A DNA stretch of 64,000 nt from Membranipora membranacea (lineage: Eukaryota > Bryozoa > Gymnolaemata > Cheilostomatida > Membraniporidae): positions 19,527,387 through 19,591,386 of the forward strand of contig OU612069.1 of assembly GCA_914767715.1 (NCBI GenBank), written 5' to 3'. Made by a program: the position numbers and the translations under genes. The notes beneath the pieces were generated by a model. The model worked only from the letters and a program-made list of their open reading frames with translations, searched no databases and was not told the DNA's origin. Positions 48,246 through 60,863 of this stretch are shown here, in pieces. Every line of letters starts with the position of its first letter. Within the stretch, counting starts at the first letter, position 1.

Positions 48246-50144
48246 TTACAGATTGTAAAATCGCAGTTCGTGTGTGATATTGTTGGCTTGATGTAAATCA
48301 CACCACAACAAATTTAGAGTTGAACAGGACAGTTGACTAAAATTTACAGATTCTTTCATGGTTGGCGATGATTTTTTGTTCGATAATACGATGCGATGCA
48401 GACTTATAGTAACGGCTTGTAACAAAACTTAACTATAACCGAAGAGATCCTTTCAATTTTTGAATGATCTCGCTCCATATTAACAGAGATAATTCCTTAT
48501 ATAATCTTATGGCCCAATTAATAAATGATTAACCATGGTCTCACTTTTGTGATGTGAGACCACAATGCTTAGTATGGTATAGAAACCGCCTCCTTGCTCT
48601 GGCTTTCATAATTATAATTAAATATCTTTTTGTGTTGGTACACTGTCTTGGCGAGATTGAAGCTGACGATTTACTAATATTTATCAAGAACAGAAGTGAA
48701 GAGATGGAAAGGAACACATTCTTCCCCAGCTTTTGCAGCTCTGTTATTGTAAACTGATCTTCAGTCTTGACTCTTGCTTCACACACTGAACACAACATTA
48801 AGTCTGCGTAATTGAGTGACTTTCAGTTAACTTATGCTACACATATGGACTTCCAGCTTCCTAAATCTAAGCATGTAAAGTATACAGTGTATACTTGATG
48901 GCATTTTAATATAGGTATAGAACGTTAGAAAGTGAATGCTTAATGTCAAGGATGGGAACTACAGCTACACAGTTCAATTATGATTAAATTAACGTCAATC
49001 ATACAAGCCGTTTGATATCATCTAAGTGTGCTAAGCCGCTAATCACTTTTAAAAACCATAGCAGATGCTAATAGTTTGATGACAAAATTCCTAGCCCTCA
49101 TTCTTAGGTAGTTTAAACGCTTGGTGCGAAGGCTCCATCAATACACAATCTAAAGGCAACAGCCTAATATAACTCAGGGCAATCGATTAACAATAAAACC
49201 CACTGCACTGCCAAGCGTTTTTTTTCTGCTTTTTGCGTCTTATCTATACAAATTCCCTAGTCCTAAATATATCAATCAGAATGAGGGCTTCCGCAAGACC
49301 TGGCCTCAAAAGATGATTGCCTGAACAAAGGAAGCAGGCCTATAAGATTTAAGGAAATTCCTGAATAAATAAAATTTACTTGGGAGCTGTGGTTTTGAGA
49401 GAGCGAATATTCCTTCATTATTCCAAGTACATTTACATTGAAGAAAGAAGGATTAACTACTTGTTGTAACAAGTTACGAGAAATTGTCATTATCTGTTCC
49501 TAATCAATCACATAAAGATCAAATACTTAAAAAGGAGATTGATAGCAGTTGAAAACAGCTTTACAAGCTGTTCAGAGTAGACTCTACTTAGCTGCATACA
49601 CTGTAGAGTTGTGGGTGAGTTTTTCGAACTTATACCTCCGGTATAAGAGAAAAGCCGATTAATCAACCACTTCTTGTCTTGAATTTGTTTTGTCTCATGC
49701 TCGATCCTTGACTTGACACATACTTATGCGTTGCCAGCCTCAATTAAGGTTATCATATGATCAGTTTAGCTAACTATCCCTTGGCGCAATTTCATGATCC
49801 AGGCCTCAAAAAAAGAAAAATGTTACATATGGGATTGACAGATCATCCCCTTGTGAACAAGACATGTTCTCTGAGATTAAAATTCTGCTCAACCGTACCT
49901 AACTTTGTGTGACCAATATTGAATGTGGGGGGGGGGGGGGTCGCTTCATAAGCTCTAAGTTTGACCTATTCTTCCAAGCAATCAAACCCAGAATGCAACG
50001 CTCGAGATATCCAGTCTCCAATAAGTACTGCCTAAAACCGAATCAAATAATCATGCTGCTAGAGTTGAATCGGCAATCAGAGCGTAATGAGGAAGGTTTT
50101 GGGTTTTGTGTTAGGATTGTATGCTATTAACTCAATACCTTCAG
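48246..50144. other. Spacer, no gene recognised
   Basis: Short open frames only. Contains a 13-base poly-G run near 49,927. Any upstream exons of the coiled-coil protein gene would lie here, but I could not identify one. Confidence 0.4.
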
Positions 50145-50147
50145 GTC

Positions 50148-53100
50148 ATGGAATTCCCGTTCTTGAGATGTAATGCAGCACCTTCTCAGCCATCTTTTGG
50201 AATTCACCAAGTAGAGGACGATGCTAGCAGCGTAACTCGTTGGTCAAGTGCATACAGCCCACCAAGATCTGTCAATCTAGAAGTCAACACAACCTCGTCT
50301 AACATATTTGATGTAAGACTAACTTTATGCAGATTAATCGGAAAGTGGTCATCTTGCACCTCCAACCACGCCACATGCGGCCACATGCACGCCTGCTACC
50401 ACGCCATATTCCATGCATGCTACAACGCCTGGCACAACGCTGCCTTTGTTGTGTCAGGCGTTGTACCTTGTTGTGTACAGCTTCACCTACCACTGTATAT
50501 GCAACGCTGGACTGCATACTGGCGTTGCTTGGCGTTGCTGGGCATTGTGGGTACCACTGATGATGTCTCACGCACCTGGGCGCGCCTGAGTTCTGCTGAT
50601 TAACTGACAAAGACCCCCAAAGTAAACTTTTTTCCAGTTTGCATTTCAACAGCACGCAGTGGGTGGAAATTCCAGGTTAAAATGTCAAGGTCAATAAAGT
50701 GTGCTGTTTATAAGAAGAAAACTCCAAACTATCTGCTTGTTAATACAGGCTGTTATACATAGATAGCACGTGCCCCCAGTAGGATGTATGGGGGCCCTTG
50801 GGGGCTGTTTTGTGGAGTGTGATTGATTTTGGTGTTTGTTAAATTAGCTAGCGCCAAAATCAGTCATGCTCCACACAACAGCCCCCAAGGGCCCCCAAAC
50901 ATCGTACTGGGGGAATGTGATACATTAGCTCAGTACGTATTAACTCCCAATTTGATATGTTTTGAATCTGTTGCCACCTGTTTATGTTCGACTTCATTCA
51001 TAAAGGTAATATGAAATGATTATTTGTCATGTTGCATAAATGCCTTCTGACGTTGTGAAATGGTTTAAACTGATGTGACGATATGTGAACTATACATTAT
51101 TGAAGTTGCCACTAGCTTGGTTAGTGGTTGTTGAGCATGAAAGATTCTGTCACCAATGATCAGAGACAATAGCAGTAGTTATAGCATATAAGCAAAAAAA
51201 GAGTGGCATAATTTAAGGTATACTCCTTGATAAAACCAGTAAAAGAAACTGCAAACGCACTCCATTAGGTAAATCTGTGGATCAAGAACATAGGATGTAC
51301 AGATAGTTTGGAGTTGTTTTCTTATAAACAGCACACTTAATTGACCTTGACATTTTAACCTGGAGTTGTCTTCTTATAAACAGCACACTTAATTGACCTT
51401 GACATTTTAACCTGGAGTTGTCTTCTTATAAACAACACACTTAATTGACCTTGACATTTTAACCTGGAATTTCCAACCACTGCGTGCTGTTGAAAAGCAA
51501 ACGCCCAGCAACGCCAAGCAACGCCAGTTTGCAGTCCAGCGTTGCATATACAGTGGTAGGTGAAGTTGTACACAACAAAAGGTACAACGCCTGACACAAC
51601 AAAGGCAGCGTTGTGCCAGGCGTTGTAGCATGCATGGCATATGGCGTGGTAGCAGGCGTGCATGTGGCCGCATGTGGCGTGGTTGGTGGTGCAAGATGAC
51701 CACTTTCCGATTAATCTATTCAAATATTACAATTACTTGTTAGATGGCGCCCGGCACTCAGCTGTACCGCCCACTACCCCTATAAAAGTTGTATTAATTA
51801 CTATTGAATTATTTTGACAGTGGGAAGTCTAAAACCTTAACTTGTTATAATATGCATGAGTGATGATTTAAAACCATTATTCAGATGGCACAAATCAATA
51901 ACTATAAACGCTGCTGCCTGGTTAAAATATATGAATACTAAATAAACCTGCTTCAGATGGATGGGAGACAATGTTTATTAAGATATTGATAGTTAAATAC
52001 AATTTATCACGTACTCCCTTTTGTCATTTTATTTAGTGGACAGACAAGGTTGTCTGGAATGTTTCCGTCTCATTCATCATTACAAAAATAGGTATGGGTA
52101 CAGACTGCAAGCTCAGTTCAGGAGATTAAAATGATAGTGAAATAGGAGTAATCAATCTTAAAACTATACAAACCAGGGTTGACTATATGCGGTCCTTTAG
52201 TTAGACAGTGATGCTTATGATTAAGATGGATATGTTATCATGCTGGTATATCCTCAGTTGGTCAATGTCTTGATTCTGATTGGCTGTGTGGATTGAAAGA
52301 GCCAATGCCAGGTCATATAGTTATTCAGGAATGTACCTTTAACCTTGGCATTGCTTTACTTTTGATAACCGGAATTACCTTCTTGGGCTGGTATTTTGTC
52401 TGAGAGTTTGGTCAGAAGCAACCTCCACATAAGTTACCAATTGGATTAAGCTTTGGTTAGATGAGCTTCCAGAACAAAACCCAAATTGTGTGCAGCTCAG
52501 AAGTTTGTAGGACTCTATAAATTCTCCCATTCGGTGGCATACATTTTTTTTAGTACTTTGCTCAGAATAGGGAGAAGGGTTATCGCACTGATTTAAAGCA
52601 CCATAAGCCTGTTCTTCCAAACATCTGGAAATTGATTTTTCTGTTGAGATAAATTTATTATGTGTTTAAAGGGATTATAAGGATGAGAGGCAATAAAATC
52701 AAAAATACAAAACAGGAACTTGGCTAAGTCTGAAATTGAAGCTGGTCTGAATATTATCGCGCCAATATATATCTATGTGCTATTTGAATCATCCATAAAT
52801 AAGGCTTAAACGGCCAGCAGAGGACGTTCTGCAGCTAAAAGACTTTAAGAAAAAACAGCTCAGTTGGCCAAATAGTAATGAACTAACTTCTTCAAAGGAA
52901 AGTATTGCTGGTCAGCCTTGCTTGGGGGATGTGATGTGATAATTCAAAACTTTGAAATTGAACATAGCTTGTGCCATCAAAGAGATTATTTAGGCACAAA
53001 TAAATTTAAGCAGATTGAATCGAAATCGGAGGTAAAAGATAACTTGGTTTCATATACGGAAAATGCCGAATTTGGTCTGAAATCCTCATATGACCCCACA

Positions 53101-56100
53101 TGAGGACTCTCTGTTGCTGCAAAAAATATTGAAGAAATCAACTTTATTTCAACCTTATTTCTCTGTTTCCAGTGGACCTTGTTTGAAGATATTGTAGGTA
53201 CAACTTTGCAGATTATAATCTCATTTCCATGGATGATTTGATTTCAGAGATATACCTTCAACTCTTCACCATATTCAACAATGCTATCAGATATGATGGG
53301 AGGAATCCAGGTGATGGAGTCTTTTCATTGTCAATTAATATTGAGAATTTTAATACGTTTTCAATCTCATCAGAAAAGATTCATGTTTTAATGTTTTAGA
53401 ATACACTTGTAATAATTAACTTGGGGAAGGGTTTGTTATTACTAGGCGGAGCAACATTTACAGTCTTTCACAGATAATAAGTTGATTGCTTCTCTTTTTT
53501 TTCCTGAAAGATTCAGCTCACCATCAGTAGTCACTGCTTCTATTGTATTACATTTGCCTTTCCATCAGGGTGATGCATCTGTGAACTGGCCAAAACTTAC
53601 AGCTAGGCGTCCTCATTATCTTCAACTTCTAGATCGGCGTCCGAGGATACTCAAGGTTAGAAAGCTTTTTACTGGTACTGTGTAAGACATATTTGTTTTT
53701 GTGGTAGATGCACTGGTACGGGCTCTAATCAAGTGATTCAAGTTTTAATCAGTAGTTAAATATTATTTTATATTGGCTTGGTATATTCAATTTTGGGGTA
53801 GAACAATGTTTTGTTGATCATTTCAGCCTGGTACAGCAGCAAACTCACAAAGAGCCTCATCAGATGGTGCCACTTCAGGAGTGCAGCTACTGACAATATC
53901 AAAGGTCAGATGTCAGGACAAAACCAGCAGAAAATTCATTCAATAAACAATGAGCTCAGAGAGAGTTGTGGTAGTAATACCTGTTGCGCTGTTAATTTGG
54001 CTTCTAAACTATTCTAAACTATTAAAGTTCAACTTCGAGGGAAACACCTTTCAATTCTAATAATTTCATTTCAGGGCAATACTTATCTGGCCTCATCACC
54101 AGCCACAACTGCTTCAACATCAGCCTTTAGAAGGACGGAGCAGAGAAAGAGAACCGCTGATACAAACAAAGTAAGGAAATGCTATTGACATTTAACCCAT
54201 GGATGAATAAAAAGACTTGGGTAGCGATCAGAAATTAGTCATGTTTATGATATAAATGGTTAATTCAATCCCACTAGGTGAAAGTTGTTATTGTCAATGA
54301 GACTCTAATGGCTCCATAATCAGTCTTGTAGACTCATATCAGTTTCTATGTCTAACTATATGCTCACACAGACTTCAAACCTCCCTTTTAGAAAAGAAAT
54401 ATGTTGGGACTATCTTCAAATCAAGATGTCAGATTTCTCCCCTAAGGCACCTTCAATGTGGTGCTCTATTGTCACAACTGCCCGGAGAATGAAGATGATG
54501 CTGTTTGCAAAATCATCAGTTCGAACCATTAGGGTTGATAATTCCGGAGTCAAAAATATGAAATCTTTTTTTTTAAAACATTAAAATAACAGTTTATTTT
54601 AATGTTAGAGTCAAACCGACCGGAAGCATGCCATTTTATGTTTATGTTTTCATAGGAGAGCCATCCCTGTCAAAGAAAAGAAAAATTATAACCTGCGGTA
54701 GTTTTAAGAAACTCCTCAATGCAAAAGATCGATGTTTCTTCCAATCCTATTGAATAATTTGTCGATATGGGCAAATGCTGGTTGAAGCTCTGGTTTTTAA
54801 AAGATGAAAATTTAGTGCCACTGTTGGTACACGAGACATTTCGCAAAATCTTCCCTCTATCATCGTTTTTATCATACTTTCACTTTCACAAAGGTTAATG
54901 CATTGTATGTATTTGGATGTGTACAACTTTCCAAGCAACTCATACACAATTATTTCGATTTCGATTTAGGCAAAGAGGCACAGGGGCAAAAAAACTTGTG
55001 TATCGCATCAGTAGATTCAATGCAAAATCAACATTGAAAGATCAAATCTACATACCCAAATTTGGATTATTTTATTCAGCAGACAATTTTTATTTTTGAT
55101 CAGCTAATGTCTACGGCAGTTTTCCGAGCATTAATGATAGGAGGCATATGAAAACTCATACATCTACTAATCCACTATTTCAGATTTTGCAAGTCATTTT
55201 TTTAACATTTTCTGACCTGATTGTTAATAGACAGTTTTCTGAGCTTTGATTTAGGCCTCAATTTGGAATTGTCCTCTCTCCAGTTTGGTACTTTTAACCC
55301 ATGCCGCATAGGAAAAACGTGCTGAAAAGAGGGTTATCTTGAGAACTGCTTATAATAGGATAAAAATTCTTTTTGATTCGGAATCTGCAACATTGAAAAC
55401 TCATAATGAACAATGTTTGGTAAATAATTTTAGTATTTGGATAGTCAATTATAGCATTTTCTGCCAGTTTTGCGGACAATTTGGCAGAATCTTTCATGAG
55501 TTTTGTCACTAAAATTAAGACTTATCAACAGTCAAGCCTCCAATGATTTGGAAACCCTGTCTCCCAGGGTTTTCAATGGTGCAGACTCTTAATCGAAAAT
55601 CATTTTTATCCTAGCATCAGCAGTTTTCAATAAAACCCTCTTTCAGCAGGTTTTTCCTATGCGGCATGGGTTAAAGTACCAAACTGGAGAGAGGACAACT
55701 CCAAATTGGGGCATAAATTAGAGCTCAGAAAACTGTCTATGGAGGCAGCAAAGAGGAGCTGTTGGAATAATTATTTACTGAAAAACCAGAACTTCAGAGG
55801 TATTTGCAGACTTGCCAACCCAGATTTTCAAAAATTCTTACAAAAGTTTCAAAATGCTTATATTAATGCTAACAAAACTCACCAGATATTGACTCGAAAT
55901 TCTTCTGCGCTGCGCGTCAATTGTTTTTTTGTCTGAGGAAACAGCCGCTCCTAATGAAAGTTAAAATGCGAATTACACAACCACTAATAAATTACAAGCT
56001 GAATATGCATTGTCAATATCATATTAGAAAAAAGATTAAGCCTAGGAGGTGCCCAAATGAGCTATTCCCAATTCGCTAGCAAACAGGCAGCGATCAAGGG

Positions 56101-59100
56101 TGACAACTGCTTGAAAACTAGGCATCAGATGACTATCAGAGTAGTGCCCTTTTGTTCTGGGAGAGGACAACTCATTTCATCTTTTTGCAGTTTTGCATTT
56201 AAAACTCTATCATTGCGATAACCTATGCAGTTTTAAATGGGCTCTAAAAACCGTTGCTTGCGACGGGTGTTGTAAGACATGTTGTGGGCCATGTCTTACA
56301 GCGCTCAAGGCATCTACAGTATTGTTCTTAAATACAACACAGCATTGTTATACAGTCTAAATCCATTGTTCTTGAGTCCTGTAAGACATGTCCCCAAACA
56401 TGTCTTACAACACTCCTGTATTGAATCAGATCAAGTACCTAAACTTTGTCTTCGCATACAACATAGGCTGCACCAACAAACCCTCTACTAAGGCCGGCAG
56501 TTTATTCAAAATTCATTTTTCTAATCTTATTTTTTCCAGATTTCATGATAATAGTTTTTCTGTCTGTATATTGATGGATTTTTTTTTCACGGCTAACATT
56601 GTAAAACATTCTTTAAGAATGAAAATTAGTAAATAAAGCATCCAAAAAAAATGATTGTTTCATAAAACTGGCTATTGCCCAAACAGAACTGGACTTTTTC
56701 TGTAATGTTAGTGTCAAATTTAGCGTTTATGCTTACAGACTGGTGTTTATATATCTGGATTATCATCGGAATCAGAATCAGATGAGGTAAGATGGAAGAG
56801 CAGATTCACGACTTATAGAATGAGTAGATATGATTGATCTTGTCCCAAAACAGAAATTAAAGTTGGTCTCTTAGTATAATTGTACTATTTTCAGTCTCTG
56901 TTTTTCTTGTTAATTTCAGGGTGATACTACCTTAATCCAACGACCAGTGACAAATACGATGTCAAAAATTCTAAAGACAGTCCAGGTAGCAGATGGTTTC
57001 AATTATTAATTGATTTTCAGAGTTTGTCATATCGTTACCCCCTAAGATAAGATAGGACTGGCATCAGGCAATATGAGATTCATATTTAAATGTTTAAAAT
57101 ACACTACTAAATTAGATTTCAATTGATTAGGGGATAGATTTGTTATTATTACGCCAAGCAATTTGTAGTCTTTTACAGACAATAAGTTGATTTCTTCTTC
57201 TTTTCAATAAAAAAATCAGCTCACCATCAAATTCTCATTACTATTGTATTATGTTTGCTTTTTCTCTCAGCAGCCAAAATCAACAAACGGATCAACTACA
57301 ATTCAGCCTTCTACTGCAATTAAGGTTAGAAAAATTATTTTATGGTAATGTATAAGCATCATTTGTTTTAGTTGTAGATGCACTGGTTAAGGCTACTGCT
57401 GCAACGATTTTTTATTTGGCTGGTTATGCCTCGATTCTGATTCTGGCATCTACTTTCCCGATTTCGATTTTTGGATTTTTCACCTTTGATTTCAACCAAC
57501 GCTTGTCCCGATTTCGATTTCTCCTTTTCATTTTTTTTTACTTGAGGCATCGATATATTCTGGTTTTAAGGAAGTGGCCAAGAACAGAAGCACAGGGCCC
57601 TAAATTAGAGATATGATTCACAGCTGCAATTCATCCAAAGATGTAGCCTATGTAAAAAAGGCGCACTCAGGCTTTGACCCCCATAAGCTATTCAGAACAT
57701 GGACATATAGTATTATATCGAAAATATTACTACTGGTTTTTTGACATGTTAGATTGACAAACCTAAGACCTGGCAGTGATACCATTACTGCTGGTGCCCC
57801 TGCCCCTCAACCCCTGATGTGAGCCTGAGGCAACACCCTCCCCATACCATCGCTATCAGGTGATACACATCAAATCGTTACAGTACAGGCTCTCATCATA
57901 TCAATTATTATAGTTTTATTCAGTGGGTGTAAATATATTTTACATTGGAGGAAATACTGCATTATGTTTGATTGTAACAATAGTTTAGTGTCTGAGATGA
58001 CTATAAAAGTTTATGCACTTTATTTGAGCTATTATTGTACATCAGGTTGTTGCAGTACATAATAGCATTCAGGTTTACTAATATGTCTATATAAGCCTCC
58101 ATGTTGTTGTTAAAAAGAGTTACTACTGCAATGCGACAACACATCAATCTATTTAGATCACGATGAAAAAACTAAGGAAGCTCTTACACTTTACTATGAT
58201 GTTGTACTTTTATGTTTGTATTGAGAGATCCCGATGTTTTCGCAATTAACATGCGTTAAATAGAATTGTTAGCAGATCCCAGGCCCCCCCCCCCCCCCGT
58301 AATCAAACTTCAAACATTTGACTAGTAAACATACAGAGTAATACATCTAAAACTCATCTCAATATCACATTGCATATATTGGAGTCACAAGAATTATAGC
58401 TTGGCCCTTATTATTTGTCAACATTGACACAAACAAGGTACATACATTTGCCTCATGAAAATTTAATTTTATTTGTCGTGTTTTGCAACATCTGCGAACC
58501 AACCAGGAGAATCAGATAGGACAACACATGGAATACTAGGACAGAGAAAGAGTCACACCAACACAGCCAGGGTTGGGAGAATGGTACACACACTCATTAA
58601 GAAAATATTATTAAATGCTTGCTATATTCCCTTTTTGGGTGGTACAATGCTTTGTTTGACTATTCCAGCTTGAAACTCCTGCAAACTCACAAAGAATATT
58701 ACCAGATGTCGGTGCCACTTCAGGAATGCAGCAGAAAAATAACTTGGCTGCTACAACCGAGGTAAGAATGATAATTGTGGTTAAGAGCAGTTGCCTTTTA
58801 AATTTTTATGAAATTTGATATCCCCTCATATTCAGTGGATATAAAGGTAATATAATATTATGCTTTGTCAAATGAGACTAGTGGCAGTCTCTCAGGTCAG
58901 AAATCAGGACCAAAGCAGCCGAAAATGCAATAGCACAATGAGCTCACAGCAGTTGAGATAGTAATTATCTGTTGCATAAGACTTTATGCAATAGATCTTA
59001 GCTTCTAATAAAATTAATTTATAAAGTTCATCTTTTAGGGTAATACAGTACAATTTCCGTTGGTTCATTTCAGGGTAATCCTTCTAAGAGCTCATCACCA

Positions 59101-60620
59101 GCCACAAATGATTCAGCATCAGGGAAACAGCAGAGGAAGAGAGCCGCTGATACAAACAAGGTAAGAAAGATGCTATTGACCTTTAAACAGTACATTATTC
59201 GAAACGTTAATGTTCATGATATTAATGGTAAATTCAACCCCACTAGGTTGAAGTTGTTGTTGTCACTAAGGCTCTATGGCTCCGTAATCAGTCATTTATA
59301 TTCAAACGAGCATATGGGTGTGTATGGCAGGGTGGTAATACCGTAAACATATAAATGCTGCTCCTGTTTGGTACACATTTTTAACGGAGCATGACAAAAG
59401 GCAAAACTAGAGAAGTTACAGAAAACTAGTAGTAAAATTGTTTTAACCGAGGTTGATGATTATTTTTCAACTTAATCAGCTTAATCAGCTTAATCTTCCA
59501 AAGACTGACAAGTTTTTATTTTCCGTCTGTGCTCACTATTTGAGTAAAGTTTCTGAGGACCCGAGCCATCCTCTTTTTAATTGAATCAAGATCAATAATT
59601 TTAAAACATCCTCTCGTAAACCTGTAATATCAAAATACCAGCCTGAGAAGTGTCGAACTGAGAAGCGCAAGAAGAGTTTTTTTCGGTTTTTCATGTGGCA
59701 TTATAATGCATGAAATACTTTTTTTCTATAACCAACCTAGTTTTATCATTTCTTTCACTGGAAAATGATATTTTGGTTGTGAAATAAACACCTACATACA
59801 TACATACATGCATACATACATAAATACAAAAATACATATAAATAGTATTTATATGTTTATGAGTAATACAGACTTCAACCTACTTATGGCACAAACCAAT
59901 TATGTTGTTTTATATATCATCGGAAAGCTCTGAACACTACAATCCCGCAAAAAACTTACTTCTACTTGCGTCATGTCATATTGCACGATGACATGGCACT
60001 CATGGGTCCTGAAGATGCAATCTTGTTCCCATAATGACTTTCGAACTGTTGGTGATAGAATCGTAATTCATTCAGAATACACACATATATTTTCTCTAGA
60101 ATACATTTTGACTACCATATTTTTATTCTAGGGTATATTCTCATTAATTTTGGTTAGATTAGGACATCGTAAACAGATGTTAGTAAAAATAGGTATGCAC
60201 CAATCACTTATCCGCTAAAACCGGCACTTTGAAGGTATCAAAATTGGTCAAAAAAACCTTTGGAGTAATTGTGTGTTTTAATGTGAAAGTCAATCCATCC
60301 AACAGATAACATGTCATTATTTTTTAACGTTTGCATAGGAGATCCAACCCCCGTCAAAGAAGAGAAAAATTATTATAACAAGCGGAAGTTTCAAGGAACT
60401 TCTCAATGCAAAGGATCGATGTTTGGAACGAAAGAAAAAGGCTGCCAGCCAACTAGAAAAAGCTGGAGATGAGGTGACTGCAGCAGCAAAGGCTCATGAG
60501 ATGGCTTCTCGACGATACAATGAGATTAAAGGAAAGTTCCAGCTTGAATGTGATGCCATCGACAAAGAAGAGGAGGAAATCAATAGCAAGATAAGGAAGC
60601 AGATTGACGATCGAGAATAA
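50148..60620 (+). CDS. Ser/Thr-rich nuclear-type coiled-coil protein with duplicated exon block (about 378 residues)
   Basis: Predicted exons, all ending in phase 0, are 50148-50312, 53173-53193, 53248-53310, 53569-53655, 53827-53904, 54075-54170, 56739-56786, 56920-56985, 57274-57324, 58669-58761, 59074-59160 and 60339-60620. The N-terminal and middle parts are Ser/Thr-rich and low in structure. Exons 53248-54170 and 56920-59160 are related pairs (for example PANSQR...GATSGMQ with AANSQR...GATSGVQ, and RTADTNK with RAADTNK). The last exon has PPSKKRK, an SV40-type nuclear localisation signal, then a heptad-rich coiled coil (about 75 residues, from NAKDRCLERKKKAASQLEKA to the C-terminal RKQIDDRE). 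The family is not recognised; nuclear location and oligomerisation are inferred. The first exon has an acceptor before its ATG, so more may lie upstream. Confidence 0.65.
50767..50918. mobile_element. Inner hairpin element nested in the foldback loop
   Basis: The arms TGGGGGCCCTTGGGGGCTGT and ACAGCCCCCAAGGGCCCCCA pair, and the match continues through GGAGTGTGATTGATTTTGG against CCAAAATCAGTCATGCTCC. The loop is about 20 bases, so single strands would fold into a near-complete hairpin. Confidence 0.75.
51306..51470. repeat. Three tandem 52-bp units in the right foldback arm
   Basis: The unit AGTTGTCTTCTTATAAACAG followed by CACACTTAATTGACCTTGAC and ATTTTAACCTGG occurs three times with few differences. 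The left arm has it once, so the expansion came after the arms formed. Confidence 0.85.
51718..53172. other. Large intron remainder, with a MITE B-like half
   Basis: No exon is supported here. Bases 52,265-52,355 resemble one arm of MITE B (GAGCCAATGCCAGGTCATAT, then TTTAACCTTGGCATTG). Confidence 0.4.
54655..54750 (+). pseudogene. Truncated duplicate of the terminal coiled-coil exon
   Basis: After a CATAG acceptor the sequence matches the start of the exon at 60,339. Part of it reads SKKRKIITCGSFKKLLNAKD, then RC, but it is one base out of phase with the acceptor. The match stops after ATCGATGT and a stop follows soon (FFQSY-stop), so the coiled coil is missing. It marks the end of the first exon-block copy and must be skipped for the full-length protein. 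Confidence 0.7.
55227..55740. mobile_element. TIR element D, about 510 bp, TA-flanked
   Basis: The arms of about 110-170 bases match in inverse: ATAGACAGTTTTCTGAGCTT with AGCTCAGAAAACTGTCTAT, and GTCCTCTCTCCAGTTTGGTA with TACCAAACTGGAGAGAGGAC. TA at both outer ends fits a Tc1/mariner-type target. No transposase frame is seen. It lies in an intron of the coiled-coil gene. Confidence 0.7.
56265..56416. mobile_element. Small palindromic element E, about 150 bp
   Basis: Each end is itself a hairpin: TGTAAGACATG...CATGTCTTACA on the left and GTAAGACATGTCCCCAAACA then TGTCTTAC on the right. The whole is also an inverted repeat (GTGTTGTAAGACATG against CATGTCTTACAACAC). It is non-coding and intronic. 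Confidence 0.6.
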
Positions 60621-60857
60621 ATGCTTGTCTGCTGTGATATTAGACACATTTTCATTCCACACTGTCTTTGACGATTCTGTTCTATATGCTAGGTCTGATT
60701 TAAAAAGCCTATTTAGCAAGCTGTCTTTAGCGCTGCTGGTGGCTTGTGCAGGGTAGATGCCCTATCTGTACCCTTGCCCGCTGTTGCCAGCTTTTGTATT
60801 TTGTATTTTATGTTCATTACAACCTCATTGGTATCACATCATATACTGGTTGGATCA

Positions 60858-60863
60858 ATAAAG
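60858..60863 (+). promoter_or_regulatory. Polyadenylation signal AATAAA
   Basis: It lies about 240 bases after the stop codon of the coiled-coil gene, in GGATCAATAAAGTATTT. Confidence 0.5.

Larger units (their letters stand above)
50331..51717. mobile_element. Foldback element with about 400-bp inverted arms
   Basis: The left arm (50,331-50,735) starts AGATTAATCGGAAAGTGGTC, and the right arm (about 51,300-51,717) ends with its reverse complement. The arms share GCCACATGCGGCCACATGCA-type and TTGCTTGGCGTTGCTGGGC-type phrases. About 100 bases near 50,560-50,640 are unmatched. The right arm also has a 52-bp unit tripled. A second inverted-repeat element lies in the loop. No transposase frame is seen. 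It begins 18 bases after the 5' splice site of the gene's first intron. Confidence 0.75.

Noticed and set aside
50121-50603. Plus-strand 160-codon frame
   Set aside because: Its first third is the exon ending at 50,312 with a good donor. The rest reads into the foldback element and is repeat sequence.
51355-51723. Minus-strand frames of about 100-120 codons
   Set aside because: They mirror the left arm frame and come from the right arm of the foldback element.
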